DNA from: Ilex aquifolium
Lineage: Eukaryota > Streptophyta > Magnoliopsida > Aquifoliales > Aquifoliaceae
Direction of reading: 5' to 3'
DNA: 64,000 bases
NCBI GenBank assembly: GCA_951799425.1
Contig: OX637401.1
Coordinates: 14,471,501 to 14,535,500 of the forward strand
Positions 1 to 11,126 of the stretch are shown one piece after another (position 1 is the stretch's first letter; every line of letters starts with the position of its first letter). The translations under genes were made by a program, and so were the position numbers. Below the pieces are notes generated by a model. It did not search any database and was not told the origin of the DNA. It saw nothing but the letters and a program-made list of their open reading frames with translations.

Positions 1-670
1 TTAAAATTTAAATTATTTTAGGGAGAATTACACCTAGACCCCCTAAAGTTTGTCACCTAATCATTCAGACCTCCTAAATTTTGTACGTGTATAACACTTA
101 TACCCCTGTTGTATAATAAATTATATCCAGATCCCCTGAAGTTTGTAAACATATATTACTTAGACCCCTTAAGTTTAAAATGTTATACTTAGACCAAAAA
201 TACTTCAATAAAAAATAAAATATCAAATATTTTAAATTTTACAATTAAAATTCATATTCTATTGTATTATTCACTTATTGTGTTATTTAATTTATTATTA
301 TTCACTTATTGTGATTCAATTATTTATTTGTTATTGTTCTCTTTTTTTTAGTCAGATGTTATTATTCACTTATTGTTATTCAATTATTTATTAGTTATTA
401 TTTTTTGATCAGATTTTATTATTCAATTATTATTCTGACATGTGTAGATATCAAACAGTTAATTTCGGTGGATATCAAATGGTGCACCACACAACTTTCG
501 GTTTGGAGACTCCAATTTTTGCAGCACCAGGTTCTCTAGACTTAACATTGATCACTCTCCCTCCTGTTTGCTCTTCTCTCTCTATCTCTCGGTGTAAACT
601 CACTTGAAAATGAATCTAGAGAGAGAAGAAACCATTCTGCATAATTATTTGTGTATGTGTGCTCAATCCA
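1..670 (+). promoter_or_regulatory. Upstream region of exostosin copy 1 (duplicated promoter)
   Basis: This non-coding AT-rich sequence matches 41603-42293 and about 52735-53441, upstream of the other two exostosin copies, so it belongs to the duplicated segment. The first 200 bases hold about four imperfect copies of a 40-45 bp motif with the core CCCCTAAAGTTTGT. The last 150 bases contain a pyrimidine-rich patch (CTCTTCTCTCTCTATCTCTC near 569) of the kind found at plant core promoters, then a short leader to the ATG at 671. No clear TATA box was seen. Promoter function is inferred from position and from conservation in front of all three copies. Confidence 0.6.
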
Positions 671-860
671 ATGGCCGAAAGACATTCCTTCCCTTCCGGA
701 AACCCTAAAACCATATCTTCGATCCTCTTATTCGTTCTTGCTATCTTGGCTCTCTCTATTCTCTTCTACATCTTCTCCGTTTTCTCATCTCCTTCCCATA
801 CCAGCCCTATCCACGATTTCCAGATCTCTAAACTCAATCCTAAAGTTGAGTACTCCTTCG

Positions 861-1090
861 GAGGTTTTGACCCAACCCATGTAATTTTCAAAAGTTATGC
901 ACAAAAGGGGGTCGGTTTGAAAGTATTTCCCAAACCCATGCACTTTTAAAAACGTCAGATGGACTGACGTTTTTAAACAAAAGACGTCAGTCCATCTGAC
1001 GTGTTTAAAAAAAATTGATCTTTAAAAAGTCAGATGGACTGACGTTTTTAACATGCCTTTTGTTAAAAACGTCAGTCCATCTGACGTTTT
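861..1090 (+). repeat. Left terminal inverted repeat of the MULE
   Basis: About 230 bp pairs with the inverted right end. The outer 90 bp is unique sequence. Inside it are four copies of a 19-bp palindromic motif (ACGTCAG, 5-bp spacer, CTGACGT) at 952-970, 984-1002, 1027-1045 (one base lost) and 1069-1087. A fifth copy at 1111-1129 lies just inside the repeat. The first palindrome starts 91 bases from the tip, exactly as at the right end. These are plausible transposase-binding repeats (inference). Confidence 0.85.
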
Positions 1091-1194
1091 CTGTACAAGG
1101 CCTCTAAGACACGTCAGATGGACTGACGTTTCTACTGCCTTTCCTCTCCCCCAGCCAATGCCTTATGATAGTTCAAGCAAGACTGCACACCACC

Positions 1195-2790
1195 TAAATT
1201 ATATTAGTATTAATATTAGTTTGGGTAATTTTAATAACTGCCTCCTAAAGTTTCTATCGAGTTTTTATTTAGTGCCATAAATTTTTATTGTTTTAATTTA
1301 ATCCATCAATTTTATTTCAATTAAATTATTTCATTAATTTTCATTTTTCGACATACTTTTAAAAATTTTCGACTTAAAATAATATTATAAATTTATAAAT
1401 AATTAATATAAATTAATATTAGTTTAGGTAATTATAATAACTGCCCCCTAAATTTTTTCTCGAGTTTTTATTTAGTCCCATAAATTTTTATTGTTTTAGT
1501 TTAATCCATCAATTTTATTTCAATTAAATCATTTCATTAATTTTCATTGTTCGACTACAATAATATTTTCGGTTTCAACTTACAAGATTAATTTTTATTT
1601 TTCGACTTACTTTTAAAAATTTTCGACCTACAATAATACTATAAAATTTATAAATAATTAATATAAATTAATATTAGTTTAGGTAATTATAATAACTGCC
1701 CCCTAAAATTTCTCTCGAGTTTTTATTTAGTCCCATAAAAATTTATTGTTTTAATTTAATCCATCAATTTTATTTCAATTAAATTATTTCATTAATTTTC
1801 ATTTTTCGACATACTTTTAAAAATTTTTGACTTAAAATAATATTATAAAATTTATAAATAATTAATATAAATTAATATTAGTTTAGGTAATTATAATAAC
1901 TGCCCCCTAAATTTTTTCTCGAGTTTTTATTTAGTCCCATAAATTTTTATTGTTTTAGTTTAATCCATCAATTTTATTTCAATTAAATCATTTCATTAAT
2001 TTTCATTGTTCGACTATAATAATATTTTCGGTTTCAACTTACAAGATTAATTTTTATTTTTCGACTTACTTTTAAAAATTTTTGACTTACAATAATACTA
2101 TAAAATTTATAAATAATTAATATAAATTAATATTAGTTTAGGTAATTATAATAACTGCCCCCTAAAATTTCTCTCGAGTTTTTATTTAGTCCCATAAAAA
2201 TTTATTGTTTTAATTTAATCCATCAATTTTATTTCAATTAAATCATTTCATTAATTTTCATTTTTCGACATACTTTTAAAATTTTTCGACTTAAAATAAT
2301 ATTATAAAATTTATAAATAATTAATATAAATTAATATTAGTTTAGGTAATTATAATAACTGCCCCCTAAATTTTTTCTCGAGTTTTTATTTAGTCCCATA
2401 AATTTTTATTGTTTTAGTTTAATCCATCAATTTTATTTCAATTAAATCATTTCATTAATTTTCATTGTTCGACTACAATAATATTTTCGGTTTCAACTTA
2501 CAAGATTAATTTTTATTTTTCGACTTACTTTTAAAAATTTTCGACTTACAATAATACTATAAAATTTATAAATAATTAATATAAATTAATAATTATAATA
2601 ACTGCCCCCTAAAATTTCTCTCGAGTTTTTATTTAGTCCCATAAAAATTTATTGTTTTAATTTAATCCATCAATTTTATTTCAATTAAATCATTTCATTA
2701 ATTTTCATTTTTCGACTACAATAATATTTTCGTTTTCAATTTACAAGATTAATTTTCATTTTTCGATTATAATAACTGCCCCCTATATTA
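1195..2790. repeat. Higher-order tandem repeat, alternating about 204 and 255 bp subunits
   Basis: The motif AATAACTGCCCCCTAAA recurs at about 1236, 1439, 1694, 1898, 2153, 2357, 2600 and 2774. The spacings are 203, 255, 204, 255, 204, 243 and 174. Two subunits alternate, making a 459-bp higher-order unit with three full cycles plus degenerate ends. The longer subunit has an extra block containing TTTTCGGTTTCAACTTACAA. The sequence is AT-rich and non-coding and lies just inside the left end of the MULE. Confidence 0.85.
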
Positions 2791-3267
2791 TGTTTTTATA
2801 GTGGTTCTTATTGTCTGAAATAAAAACATTTTTCAGCAGTGTAGTACTGTGTAGTCACGTTTAAGTTTCTGTTGATGGGGAAAAAGTAAAAAAAAAAAAA
2901 TGCAGTACGTCTGACTACAATCTATTACCAGTAAGCATGACCACACACTGGTTCGTAGTGACAATGACTGCACACTGAGAAAAATGTAGTACATTTATTG
3001 TAATAGACAATAATTCATACTGCATCAAACAGATTCGCATGTAGTCAAAGGCTGTGGAATGCGACAAAACACCAGTGTCAGTCGTTGTGACAACACACTG
3101 GATGATTGTGACTAAACACTGGTCAAATGTCATTGCGGAATGACTACACACTGGTTCACTGTTATGAAGTGATCCTATATTTCACATGTGTAACCATTGA
3201 CTGTGACTACACAATATTGTAATGTCATTCATTTAAGTTTGTACACTGCCATACTCACATACATATA
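2791..3267. other. Non-coding spacer with a recurring ACACACTGG motif
   Basis: No convincing gene is present. The motif GAC(T/C)ACACACTGGT recurs several times between 2935 and 3160 in direct orientation, with an inverted relative near 3070. A small minus-strand ORF across this repeat is judged spurious. Confidence 0.5.
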
Positions 3268-3269
3268 TT

Positions 3270-3285
3270 ACCTATAAATTTGAAC
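3270..3285 (+). promoter_or_regulatory. Possible TATA box for the 145-codon ORF
   Basis: CCTATAAATT lies about 50 bases upstream of the ATG at 3326. The spacing would leave a very short leader. This is suggestive only. Confidence 0.35.
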
Positions 3286-3325
3286 TCATGTGAACATGTA
3301 ATGTGCAAAAAATTTATCTCTAGAC

Positions 3326-3763
3326 ATGAATTTTAGTCCGAGAACCCTGTTTGAAACTCTGGGTTATCATTGGGCTTTAGAGGATGAGTTCTTTTACCCA
3401 ATGAATCCTCGCTTACGCTATTCACTAACAGCTACAAACACAATGATGGCGGAATGGAAATATCGATTGACGGAAAGAGAAAATCTAAGCTTAGATTTAC
3501 GTTCTTGTAACATAAGAAGACCTCGACAAGTTGCCATTGGTATGCCTATTACGACTCCTCAAGAATTAGAGCGAACATTATTTCGCATTCGAGTTGAAAA
3601 CAATCGAATGGCAATCCGTTGCAATCGGTACAATTTGCGCCGTATTGCAAGCGACCGTGCTGCAGAAAGAAGAATGCAAGAAGCAAATTTAAGCTATCAA
3701 TTGAGTGGTGAAGATGGATGTATTTCTGATCATTACCTTTCTGACGAAGATGAACACCCATGA
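3326..3763 (+). CDS. Unrecognised 145-aa protein encoded inside the MULE
   Basis: This is an uninterrupted ORF from ATG to TGA. The product is arginine-rich in the middle (RRPRQVAIGMP near residues 64-74 and RRIASDRAAERR near 105-116), predicted largely helical and soluble, and ends in an acidic tail (DHYLSDEDEHP). No signal peptide or membrane segment is visible and I do not recognise the family. It has a TATA-like sequence upstream and an AATAAA about 140 bases downstream of the stop (near 3904). It faces the 3' end of the PMD fragment. It is the only ORF of the element without a disabling change, whereas the transposase and PMD reading frames carry stops. It may be an accessory transposon protein, a captured host gene, or chance. 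Confidence 0.45.
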   Translation: MNFSPRTLFETLGYHWALEDEFFYPMNPRLRYSLTATNTMMAEWKYRLTERENLSLDLRSCNIRRPRQVAIGMPITTPQELERTLFRIRVENNRMAIRCNRYNLRRIASDRAAERRMQEANLSYQLSGEDGCISDHYLSDEDEHP

Positions 3764-4068
3764 AGATGTGTGATGGAAATCCTATGTTGTAACATTTAAA
3801 CTTTGGTCGTCGTACTTGTGTTTCAACTATGTTTTTGTATTATATTTATGTTTCAGTATTTTTATTTCTATGAAATATGGTGTACTTTGGACTTCTATAC
3901 GTCAATAAATTTCCCTTATGTTTTTCAACAAACGTTGGTTAAAGTATTGGATAAGTAATCTCAAAGTCTGTAATGATATTTTGGAAATATGAAAATATGA
4001 ATCAAAAGAGTTTATATGGACAACAATAAAAGACACAAATTTTATACAACAAATACGAAATAAATGGA
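3764..4068. other. Convergent 3' spacer between the 145-aa ORF and the PMD fragment
   Basis: About 300 bases of AT-rich sequence contain an AATAAA near 3904, suitable as a polyadenylation signal for the plus-strand ORF. Nothing else was identified. Confidence 0.4.
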
Positions 4069-5524
4069 CTACGTCCCACAAGGCGGTCGTTTCCTCTGCC
4101 GCTTGGGCCGCTGTGCAGCAGGTGGAGCCGGTATATCTTGAGTGACTCCTCCATCTACTGGATCATGTGTATGGTCGCCAGGACGATCGACTCCATGCCC
4201 ACCTCTGTCTCGACCTCTGGGTGACAATGATGGCTCGTGTGTAAGACCCTCAGCTGGAACCTCAGCATCATCGGAACTATCCTCGTATGGAATAGGAGAA
4301 ATAGGTCGGGTGGGCAACGGTGGAACAACATGTGGAACACATGCCCCCGCCTCTGGAAGTGGTCTATCTGTCAGGTCGAGTGCAGCTGACATATCTGCTG
4401 TACCAATTAGATGCAGTGAAGGTGTGAATGGAGTCGCCGATGCATCATCTAGTGGTACGGTCAGTGGTGGGCCACATGATGTATATGTGTCCATAGGTGA
4501 TGTAGCAATGTGGTGAACGACCGGTACAGCACTCTCATGATCATATGCAGCACTCTCGGGAATATAAGCAGAAGATGGGCCTGCATGTGAGGATGGCGCA
4601 GCAGTCCCCACGACCGGTGTCGGAATGTAATAATCAGCAGCTGGATCTGGTGTGGTAGATGGACAATGTGAAGCACTCTCAGGGACATATGCAGCAGATG
4701 GGCCTGACTGTGATGATGCCGCAGCAGAATCCACGGCCGGTGGTGATGTATGGCCATGCGCGCGGGTAGGTGGTCGTCGTGGAATGCGTACACCACGCTG
4801 ACGTCCACACACCGGTCCTGAAACTACAGCTTGTGGAATGTCAGCCTAAGGCTGCACCAGTCTGCGGTGCTCAGAAAGAGCCGACAAACACCTATAGCTG
4901 ATATCCCCCATCTGCCTGATGGCCTCCAAACATGTCGGTAAATCAGGCTCGCCACGAACAGTATTAGTAGCTGTGTGATATACCTGTGTGAGTGTCTGTT
5001 CCTGCATCACCGTAAAACATTGCTTACAAACATGATTACGTCAGTTATTTAACACATATAAATAATTTACAAAAATTAATAACACATACCAACAGCTCGA
5101 TGATACTGCCGACGGGCTGAAAACCGACGTCAGGTCGCGGCATCGAGGGTCCGATAAGCAGACGAGTAATGCGGCGATACCACTCCATGTAAGGATCAAT
5201 AGAATCCATGATGTCGTGCGTAGGCTCGTCGTGAACAATAGCATCCAGCCGCTGATCCCACATGCTGATGTACCGCTGATGTGCGATCGTCCAATCATAA
5301 CCATGTCTGCCACGCCTATTTGTGGCATGCAACTCCTGACTGGTATCACATGGAGCCGGTATGGGCTGTCTGCATCCAAACTGGCGTAGAACCCGATCCG
5401 GAAAATGCCACTCCACCACATCAAAACAAATGAGGGGAGCCCTGGTGGTCCATAAATCCCGACCACTCAAACAATAATCCGGTAGGTTGGCAAGAACGTC
5501 ATCAGTAAAAAGCTGTCATATCAT
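4069..5524 (-). pseudogene. Plant mobile domain (PMD, MAIN-like) gene fragment, two exons
   Basis: The upstream exon is 5524 down to 5090, between a TTGCAG acceptor and a GTATGTG donor. It encodes the typical PMD C-terminal block: LANLPDYCLSGRDLW, then LICFDVVEWHFPDRVLRQFG, then DPYMEWYRRITRLLI. The downstream exon, 5001 to 4069, adds a linker, then a Pro/Ser/Ala-rich low-complexity region ending in a basic QRPKRQRKRPPCGT tail common to this family. Both exons are in phase 0. There is a TGA at 5516-5518 and a TAG at 4846-4848. The N-terminal half of the domain is missing. PMD proteins in plants include host factors (MAIN, MAIL1) and domains carried by Mutator and Ty3 elements; here it is transposon-borne. 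Database labels such as 'phosphatase 7 long form' for this block refer to the PMD, not to a phosphatase. Confidence 0.8.
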
Positions 5525-5527
5525 CTG

Positions 5528-5689
5528 CAACATATAAATAACGCTTTTTGTTAGACATACAAAAAAAATTAAAAATTTCGGCAGAGTTTCCTTTATATAT
5601 ATGACCCCAAATTTTTTTTCAAAACCACCTGTTGCATAATATGTTGCATATATACACTAATATAAATCTAAATAAAGCAACTACCATTT
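5528..5689 (-). other. Intron remnant upstream of the PMD exon
   Basis: An AT-rich stretch with a pyrimidine-rich tract leads into the TTGCAG acceptor at 5525. It connects directly to the minisatellite, so the donor and the preceding exon are missing. Confidence 0.4.
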
Positions 5690-6059
5690 ACACAACACAT
5701 CCAACAAGCCACCATTCACACAACACATCCAACAACCCACCATTCAAATAACTAGTCCAACAACCCACCATTCACACAACACATCCAACAGCCCACTTTT
5801 CACACAACACATCCAACAAGCCAACATTCAAACAACACATCCAACAACCCACCATTCAAATAACTAGTCCAACAACCCACCATTCACACAACACATCCAA
5901 CAGCCCACTTTTCACACAACACATCCAACAAGCCAACATTCAAACAACACATCCAACAACCCATCATTCAAACAACACAATGGGAAACAAGCCAGCATTT
6001 AAACAACACATCCAACAAGACACCATTCAAACAACACATACAACAACCCACCATTCAAA
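5690..6059. repeat. Minisatellite, unit about 28 bp
   Basis: About 13 tandem copies of ACATCCAACAACCCACCATTC plus a short AAACAAC-type connector are present, with variants and a larger repeated block of several units (5755-5850 resembles 5850-5945). It replaces the junction between the truncated transposase and the PMD fragment. The last sensible transposase codon is at 6060 and the frame then reads straight into the repeat. Confidence 0.85.
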
Positions 6060-7658
6060 ACCTGTCGCAACTAACAATTTTCCCTTGTACTTTCCATGCA
6101 GAAATGTCCCATCGATATTGACAACAAGTCGACAATATTTAAACCCTTTAATGCTAGCCTTGAATGCCCAAAATACTCGTAAAAAAACGTTATGTTCGGG
6201 GGTTTCATAGACGTACTGCCACTCCACAATCGACCCAGGGTTATACTTGTTTATGGCACCCAAAAACTTTGGCAACATGTCATATGACGAGTCCCAATCA
6301 CCGAATATCTTAGCAATGGCCTTGTTCCTCGCAATCCATGCTTTCTTGTATGAAATATCATACTTAAATTTCTCTTTTATATTCTTCTGAATTGTCGACA
6401 TTTGTACTTGTGGTGTATCACCCACAAGTCCCAAAATATTGTGACATATGAAGTCAGAGTCTAACTGCCGATGATCACGACTCATTCTAGAGTAGAAGCA
6501 AGTATGGGGTCCATCAAATTTCGTGATCTGAAACATTTTCAGTTTTTTCCTAAAACAAGCACGTAGTCTCCACGTGCAGTTAGGCTGCATGTACTTGGAG
6601 CATTGTACAGCCCACACCTTTGTGTTCGTCTCTACCACGATATAATCATGATCTAGATTGATGGAATACCATTTCACAGCCCTAATCAATGAAGCTTTGT
6701 CCCTAAAAATCATACCCTTCGCCAACTCCATCTTCACCGGATCTCACAAATTCATTTCAGATGACGGTACAAAGCTATCTGCTTCACAATGCTGACCAAA
6801 TGCAGTGCTTGTGAATGAGGTGGAGTAAGGCTGATGCATCCGAACCTCCTGTACATCCTCAATGTCTTCACCATTCCCATCTTCATCCTCCGGCTCATCA
6901 ATCATTGTTTCCTCAAACTCTTCTTCTTCGTCGCCATCATTATCGGAGACATCTGTACGATCATTGGCACACATTTCTTCATATTCACGGATTTGACTTT
7001 CTTGCATTCTTGGTTGATGGACATCATCTTGTTCACCCAACTCAATTCCCGACTCACCCATTTGAAAATTCTGACTCAGTAAAGTGTTGTCTGAGTACCC
7101 ACCGTCTGTTGCAGTTCCAGTGCGTTGTTGAGTGTGATAGTACTGCCCAGTCTCATCCGTTCTCTGCATACCCACGGGATTTGAACATTCACCCGTCACA
7201 CCACAACTTGGAAATGCCAAGGTACCCATCTCTTGCCTAAGCAAATCAGTGTAAGACATGACATTTGTTGTTATGAACCCTCCAGTCTGACTACATCCTA
7301 TGTCAGCATTGATTTCCACCGTCTCCACGTACAAAGCAACGCTAGTAATGCTGGGGTTGTCAAGTACCACATTAACCACAACTTTGACTAGTTCGTCGTT
7401 GACAATAACCAGACCGACGTATGTATTCATGTTTGGTCATGTTCCAAGTGTAAAAGGATATCTACAAGTCACCTTCAACTTGTTATGCGCCCTGTCCAAG
7501 CCCATGACAGTGTAAATTTTACTCAACAACTCCGGCAGTTTTGTACGACTATTGATAACAATTCCACCTTTTGGAGGACAACTATATGATAAACCCTCCG
7601 ATCCACCTTCCATTTGTCCACCCCAATATAGCAAAACGGTAATTTGTTTTCCTGCCAT
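6060..7658 (-). pseudogene. MULE (MuDR-type) transposase, N-terminal part, two nonsense codons, truncated
   Basis: Starting at the ATG at 7658, one frame runs 533 codons to 6060, broken only by TGA at 7437-7439 and TGA at 6744-6746. It begins with the PB1-like N-terminal domain of plant MULEs (MAGKQITVLLYWGG ... LKVTCRYPF). A variable acidic linker follows (DNDGDEEEEFEETMIDEPED). Then comes the MULE DNA-binding region (GMIFRDK, CTWRLRA, DGPHTC; a zinc-finger-like C/C/H/C pattern). Last is the start of the DDE transposase domain with FKYCRLVVNIDGTFL, which holds the first catalytic Asp, and KYKGKLLVATG. The remaining catalytic residues are gone, replaced by a minisatellite. An intron in the 5' UTR is predicted just upstream. 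The protein would normally cut and rejoin the element ends in the nucleus. Confidence 0.9.
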
Positions 7659-7702
7659 TTCAATTAATTTCGGTTGTGGAATAAGTTCTGAATTCAGATG
7701 AA

Positions 7703-8192
7703 CCTGAGAATAAATAGAAACGATTAATACTTGAAGAATAACAGATGAACAGTTAATCAAAGTCCCAATGTGAATGTACCGCATGGGACATATAAGAAAC
7801 CGCATCGGACCTATAAGAATTTATCAATTAAGAAACCTACAAGGATGAACTGTACTTGTATGAAACTAAGAAAGATGGAGATACAACCATTATATGGAAG
7901 TTTGAAAAAATTATCCCCAAAAGAGAGTATCTCTTAACATGTTAACATGTATTGAATTATAAGTAAAACATGTTAGGAAAAAGACAAACAATTGAAGGAT
8001 GATATTAAATTCAAGACTATCGAAGGATGAAAATACTGGAATAACTTGATTGATTCAAAATCAACAAGCTTATTTTGAAGTAAATGTAGTATTTAATGCC
8101 TAGTTTTCATGAACAACTATGGAAATAGAATTGCATTACAACAATGTCAATCATACGCGAGTTTGCTTAATTCACACCATGGTCAGTCTTAC
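7703..8192 (-). other. Predicted 5'-UTR intron of the MULE transposase
   Basis: On the minus strand a strong donor (AAAG then GTAAGACTG, at 8192) and an acceptor (TTTATTCTCAG, ending at 7704) bracket about 490 bases. The acceptor lies about 45 bases before the transposase ATG. Both sites are read from the sequence; that they are used is inference. Confidence 0.5.
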
Positions 8193-8359
8193 CTTTAAGA
8201 CGAAGTATCATTAACTCCGTTGATTCAAGAAAATGATTCTAACGATTAGAGGGTAATTCAAGGGGAGAAAAGAGAGAGAGAGAAGGACAAAGAAAAAGGA
8301 GGAAATTATTACTACCGTTTTGATGCAATTAAATGATTTGTTTGTCTAATGCAAACATT

Positions 8360-8372
8360 CATTTATATAGAA
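8360..8372 (-). promoter_or_regulatory. TATA box of the MULE transposase (predicted)
   Basis: On the minus strand TTCTATATAAATG occurs here, followed downstream by a CT-rich leader (CTTCTCTCTCTCTC near 8285) and the predicted 5'-UTR intron donor at 8192. This is a coherent plant promoter layout for the transposase transcript. Initiation would be near 8335. Confidence 0.5.
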
Positions 8373-10700
8373 GGCCCTGTATAGTCTTCTATGAAAACAT
8401 TCAAATAGGAAGAGAGGAATAAGAAACAATTCAAGTGAATGATTCAAATAAAGAGTTAGCAACAATCATGTGGATTAGTCACAATTAAAATGATTCCAAT
8501 GTACTGCTAAATAATTCGTTGAGATAAAATATTTACTTGTTCATTTTCATGTAAATATACTCATGCTAGCCTAAGGAGACAAGAAAAGAAGGTAAAAGAA
8601 GAAAAGTAAGATTGACAGTAGTGAATGAGCTTTAATGGAGGGGGAGTACAATGATTTGAGCAGCGTAAGGATTGAAGCCAATTAATAATCAAAAATTGTC
8701 CACACTTAAAAACTTTGACAGCTATTACTTTGCACATTTTTTAAGGGAAAGCATGAATGGATAGAGGTCTATCAGCCATGAGCAAAAGGACTGGTGGGTT
8801 ATAGTCATTATCAACTCAACATAATGTCGTGTGTGACAAAAGCCAAATCCAAGCAATAAATGGACTAAGAACAGAGGAATGAATTGTGATTGGATACCAA
8901 GAACTTGGTCTCCAAGGAATGAATTGTGATTGGCTACAAATCACTAGCCTCTACATTAGGTTTGTTTAAACCTTAGATTTGAAATTTGTTTGTTTCTTTG
9001 TCATATCAACTTAATTTTCCTTTCTTTCCTCGCACACGAAAGAAATCTTTTGCTACAACTTGTGGCAAGGCTCCACTTTTCCAAATGAGAATGAATGGGT
9101 TCCTTCTTTTTTCACGAAGTCTCCAAATCTCCATTAATATGGTGTAGGATTGGGGCAATTAAGGTGATTCCTTCTTTTTTGGACGATACTAAAACAGTAA
9201 GTTGTCAAATTATGAAAACAAATTCACATCAAATAATTGAAAACAGTAGCTCAAGAATATACTGGCACTATAATTGAAAACAATAGTTGACATCAAATAA
9301 ATAAATTTAATTCCAAATAAAAAAGAGAACTTCATCATCTTTCTACTCTTGGATGAAGTCAGAGAACAGAGCATACATGGATTACTGTTTTTGGCTAGAA
9401 TTTTAAGATAAAAGTGACGCAATTAAGAACAGTTTGTTGAAGTTTTTTCTCTAGATTTTGTTTAAAATTACTTAAATCTATAAGAATGATTACCACAAGC
9501 CATACCAAAATCTAAAAAAATTTACACAAAACATTTTGCTATGTGTGCATGGATAACATGATAATTGAGTAAATGAATTCGATATAAATGAATAACTCTT
9601 CAATAACGTACTAGAAACTTGTACAAAATAAGGTGAGGGTATCTATAATTACTCCAATAAAATTACTATAAAATAGGACTGTTTGAGAGCATTTCTAAAA
9701 TTACGGGCTTCCCATGCTAGATACCCATATAGAAGTCCACAGCCAGTTACCCATGGTTATCTTCGGTTTGAGAGGTGTCTATTTGGAACCTTTTTCATGG
9801 GGATAGATTGCATGAGAACTTACCATGACCTTTGTTGGCTCATTAAAGCACTACTATTCCATTTATTTCATTACATTTTTGCATAAATATAATGTTGTTC
9901 AGATTAAATTTATTGATTACATTTATTATTTTTATTTGATTGATAATTGGTCCCATTTACCATCAAGACTTGTTAATTTAGCGATAATAAAGAATTTAAT
10001 CAACAAGTTCATTTGTGAATTTAGTCCAAGTAAAATTAAACGTATATTAATTCGCGGAACAATACAATGCAAGCTGAACCAACCACATACAACAGTGCGC
10101 TCATTGTTGGACTTCTTTCTGGTTTGGTGACCACCTCATCAGTCGTTCAATCTTTCACCTAAGCAGTCTCGGTATGTAATTGATTGCATATTTTCTTTTT
10201 TCTTTTTTTCGGTACATGATTGCATATTTTCTGTAACATATGAGTTGGATGTGGAATTTATATCTTGAGTTCAAAGTTTCTTGTCTAAATAGTTTGCTTT
10301 ACAAGAATGAATCACCCAGTTGTACCACCGTTCTGTATATGACCATTTGTTAGTCAATCAAAATTTGAACATAAATTATAGTAAAACATTCCCAAAGAGT
10401 AAAAAAAGTTGGTTACATAAAAATTGAAACAACCTAAGTAGGACTACACACTGTCTCTCTCAAATTGCTTTAAGAAACAATTATATACAACAAATAAACA
10501 CCGACACAAGACACTAGCAATAAACCCTGTTTTATCCAGATTAGCTTCTAAATGTAAAATCAGGTCAAAAATTGAAAGCCAGTGTATAGTCCAAGAGAAG
10601 GTTAGGCCGTTCTAAAGTGTTTTATACCCATGCTGGTACATTGGTGGGAATGGAATGTGGTAAGGTCTCGGATTTGGAATCCTATGAATTCAAATTAAAA
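8373..10700. other. Non-coding interior of the MULE
   Basis: About 2.3 kb of AT-rich sequence. Only short unrelated ORFs occur and I see no recognisable domain, tandem repeat or nested element. Confidence 0.5.
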
Positions 10701-10721
10701 AAAAAAAAATTTTGGGCTGTA

Positions 10722-11020
10722 CACTTACCGGTGGTGGCTGGTGGTGACTGGTGGTGACTGGTGGTGGGTAGTGGTGACTGGTGGTCGCTGATGGTGGCCA
10801 GAGGTGGCTAGCGGTCGATGGTGGTGCCTGGTGGTCGCTGGCGGTGTCTCGTGGTCGCTGGCGGTGCCTGGTGGTGGCCCTTCGTCGCTCGTCGTCGGTG
10901 GTGGTGGTGACTCGAGGTCCCTTGTTGTCGCCGGTGTTGGTTGGTGGCTGGTGTGGTGACTGGTGGTCAGTGGATGGTGTAAATGGGGACAATTTCGGTG
11001 GTGGTCAGTGTGGATGGTGG
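10722..11020 (+). repeat. GGTGGTGACTGGTGG-type simple repeat
   Basis: A degenerate G-rich minisatellite built from GGTGGTGACT and GGTGGTCGCT steps, sitting beside the right terminal repeat of the MULE. Long ORFs on both strands across it are products of low complexity. The G runs are mostly pairs, so only weak two-tetrad quadruplexes are possible. Confidence 0.7.
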
Positions 11021-11126
11021 CTGGTATTTCGCCTGCTGATTTTAGGGCAAATCCAATTTGGGGGAAGGAATAAGGGAGAAGAAGGGAAAAGGAGTGGGAA
11101 AAATGGAAGGGAAGCCGTTGCTTAAA

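Noticed and set aside
2915-3151. 78-codon minus-strand ORF
   Set aside because: It lies across a field of short repeats with no domain-like features; a chance frame.
4142-4516. 124-codon plus-strand ORF
   Set aside because: Shadow of the Pro/Ser-rich PMD tail read on the opposite strand.
4069-5524. Serine/threonine phosphatase gene
   Set aside because: The similarity is to the plant mobile domain, which is often mislabelled in databases; no metallophosphatase motifs are present.
5690-6059. CRISPR-like array
   Set aside because: Units are contiguous without unique spacers, and the context is a plant transposon; it is a minisatellite.
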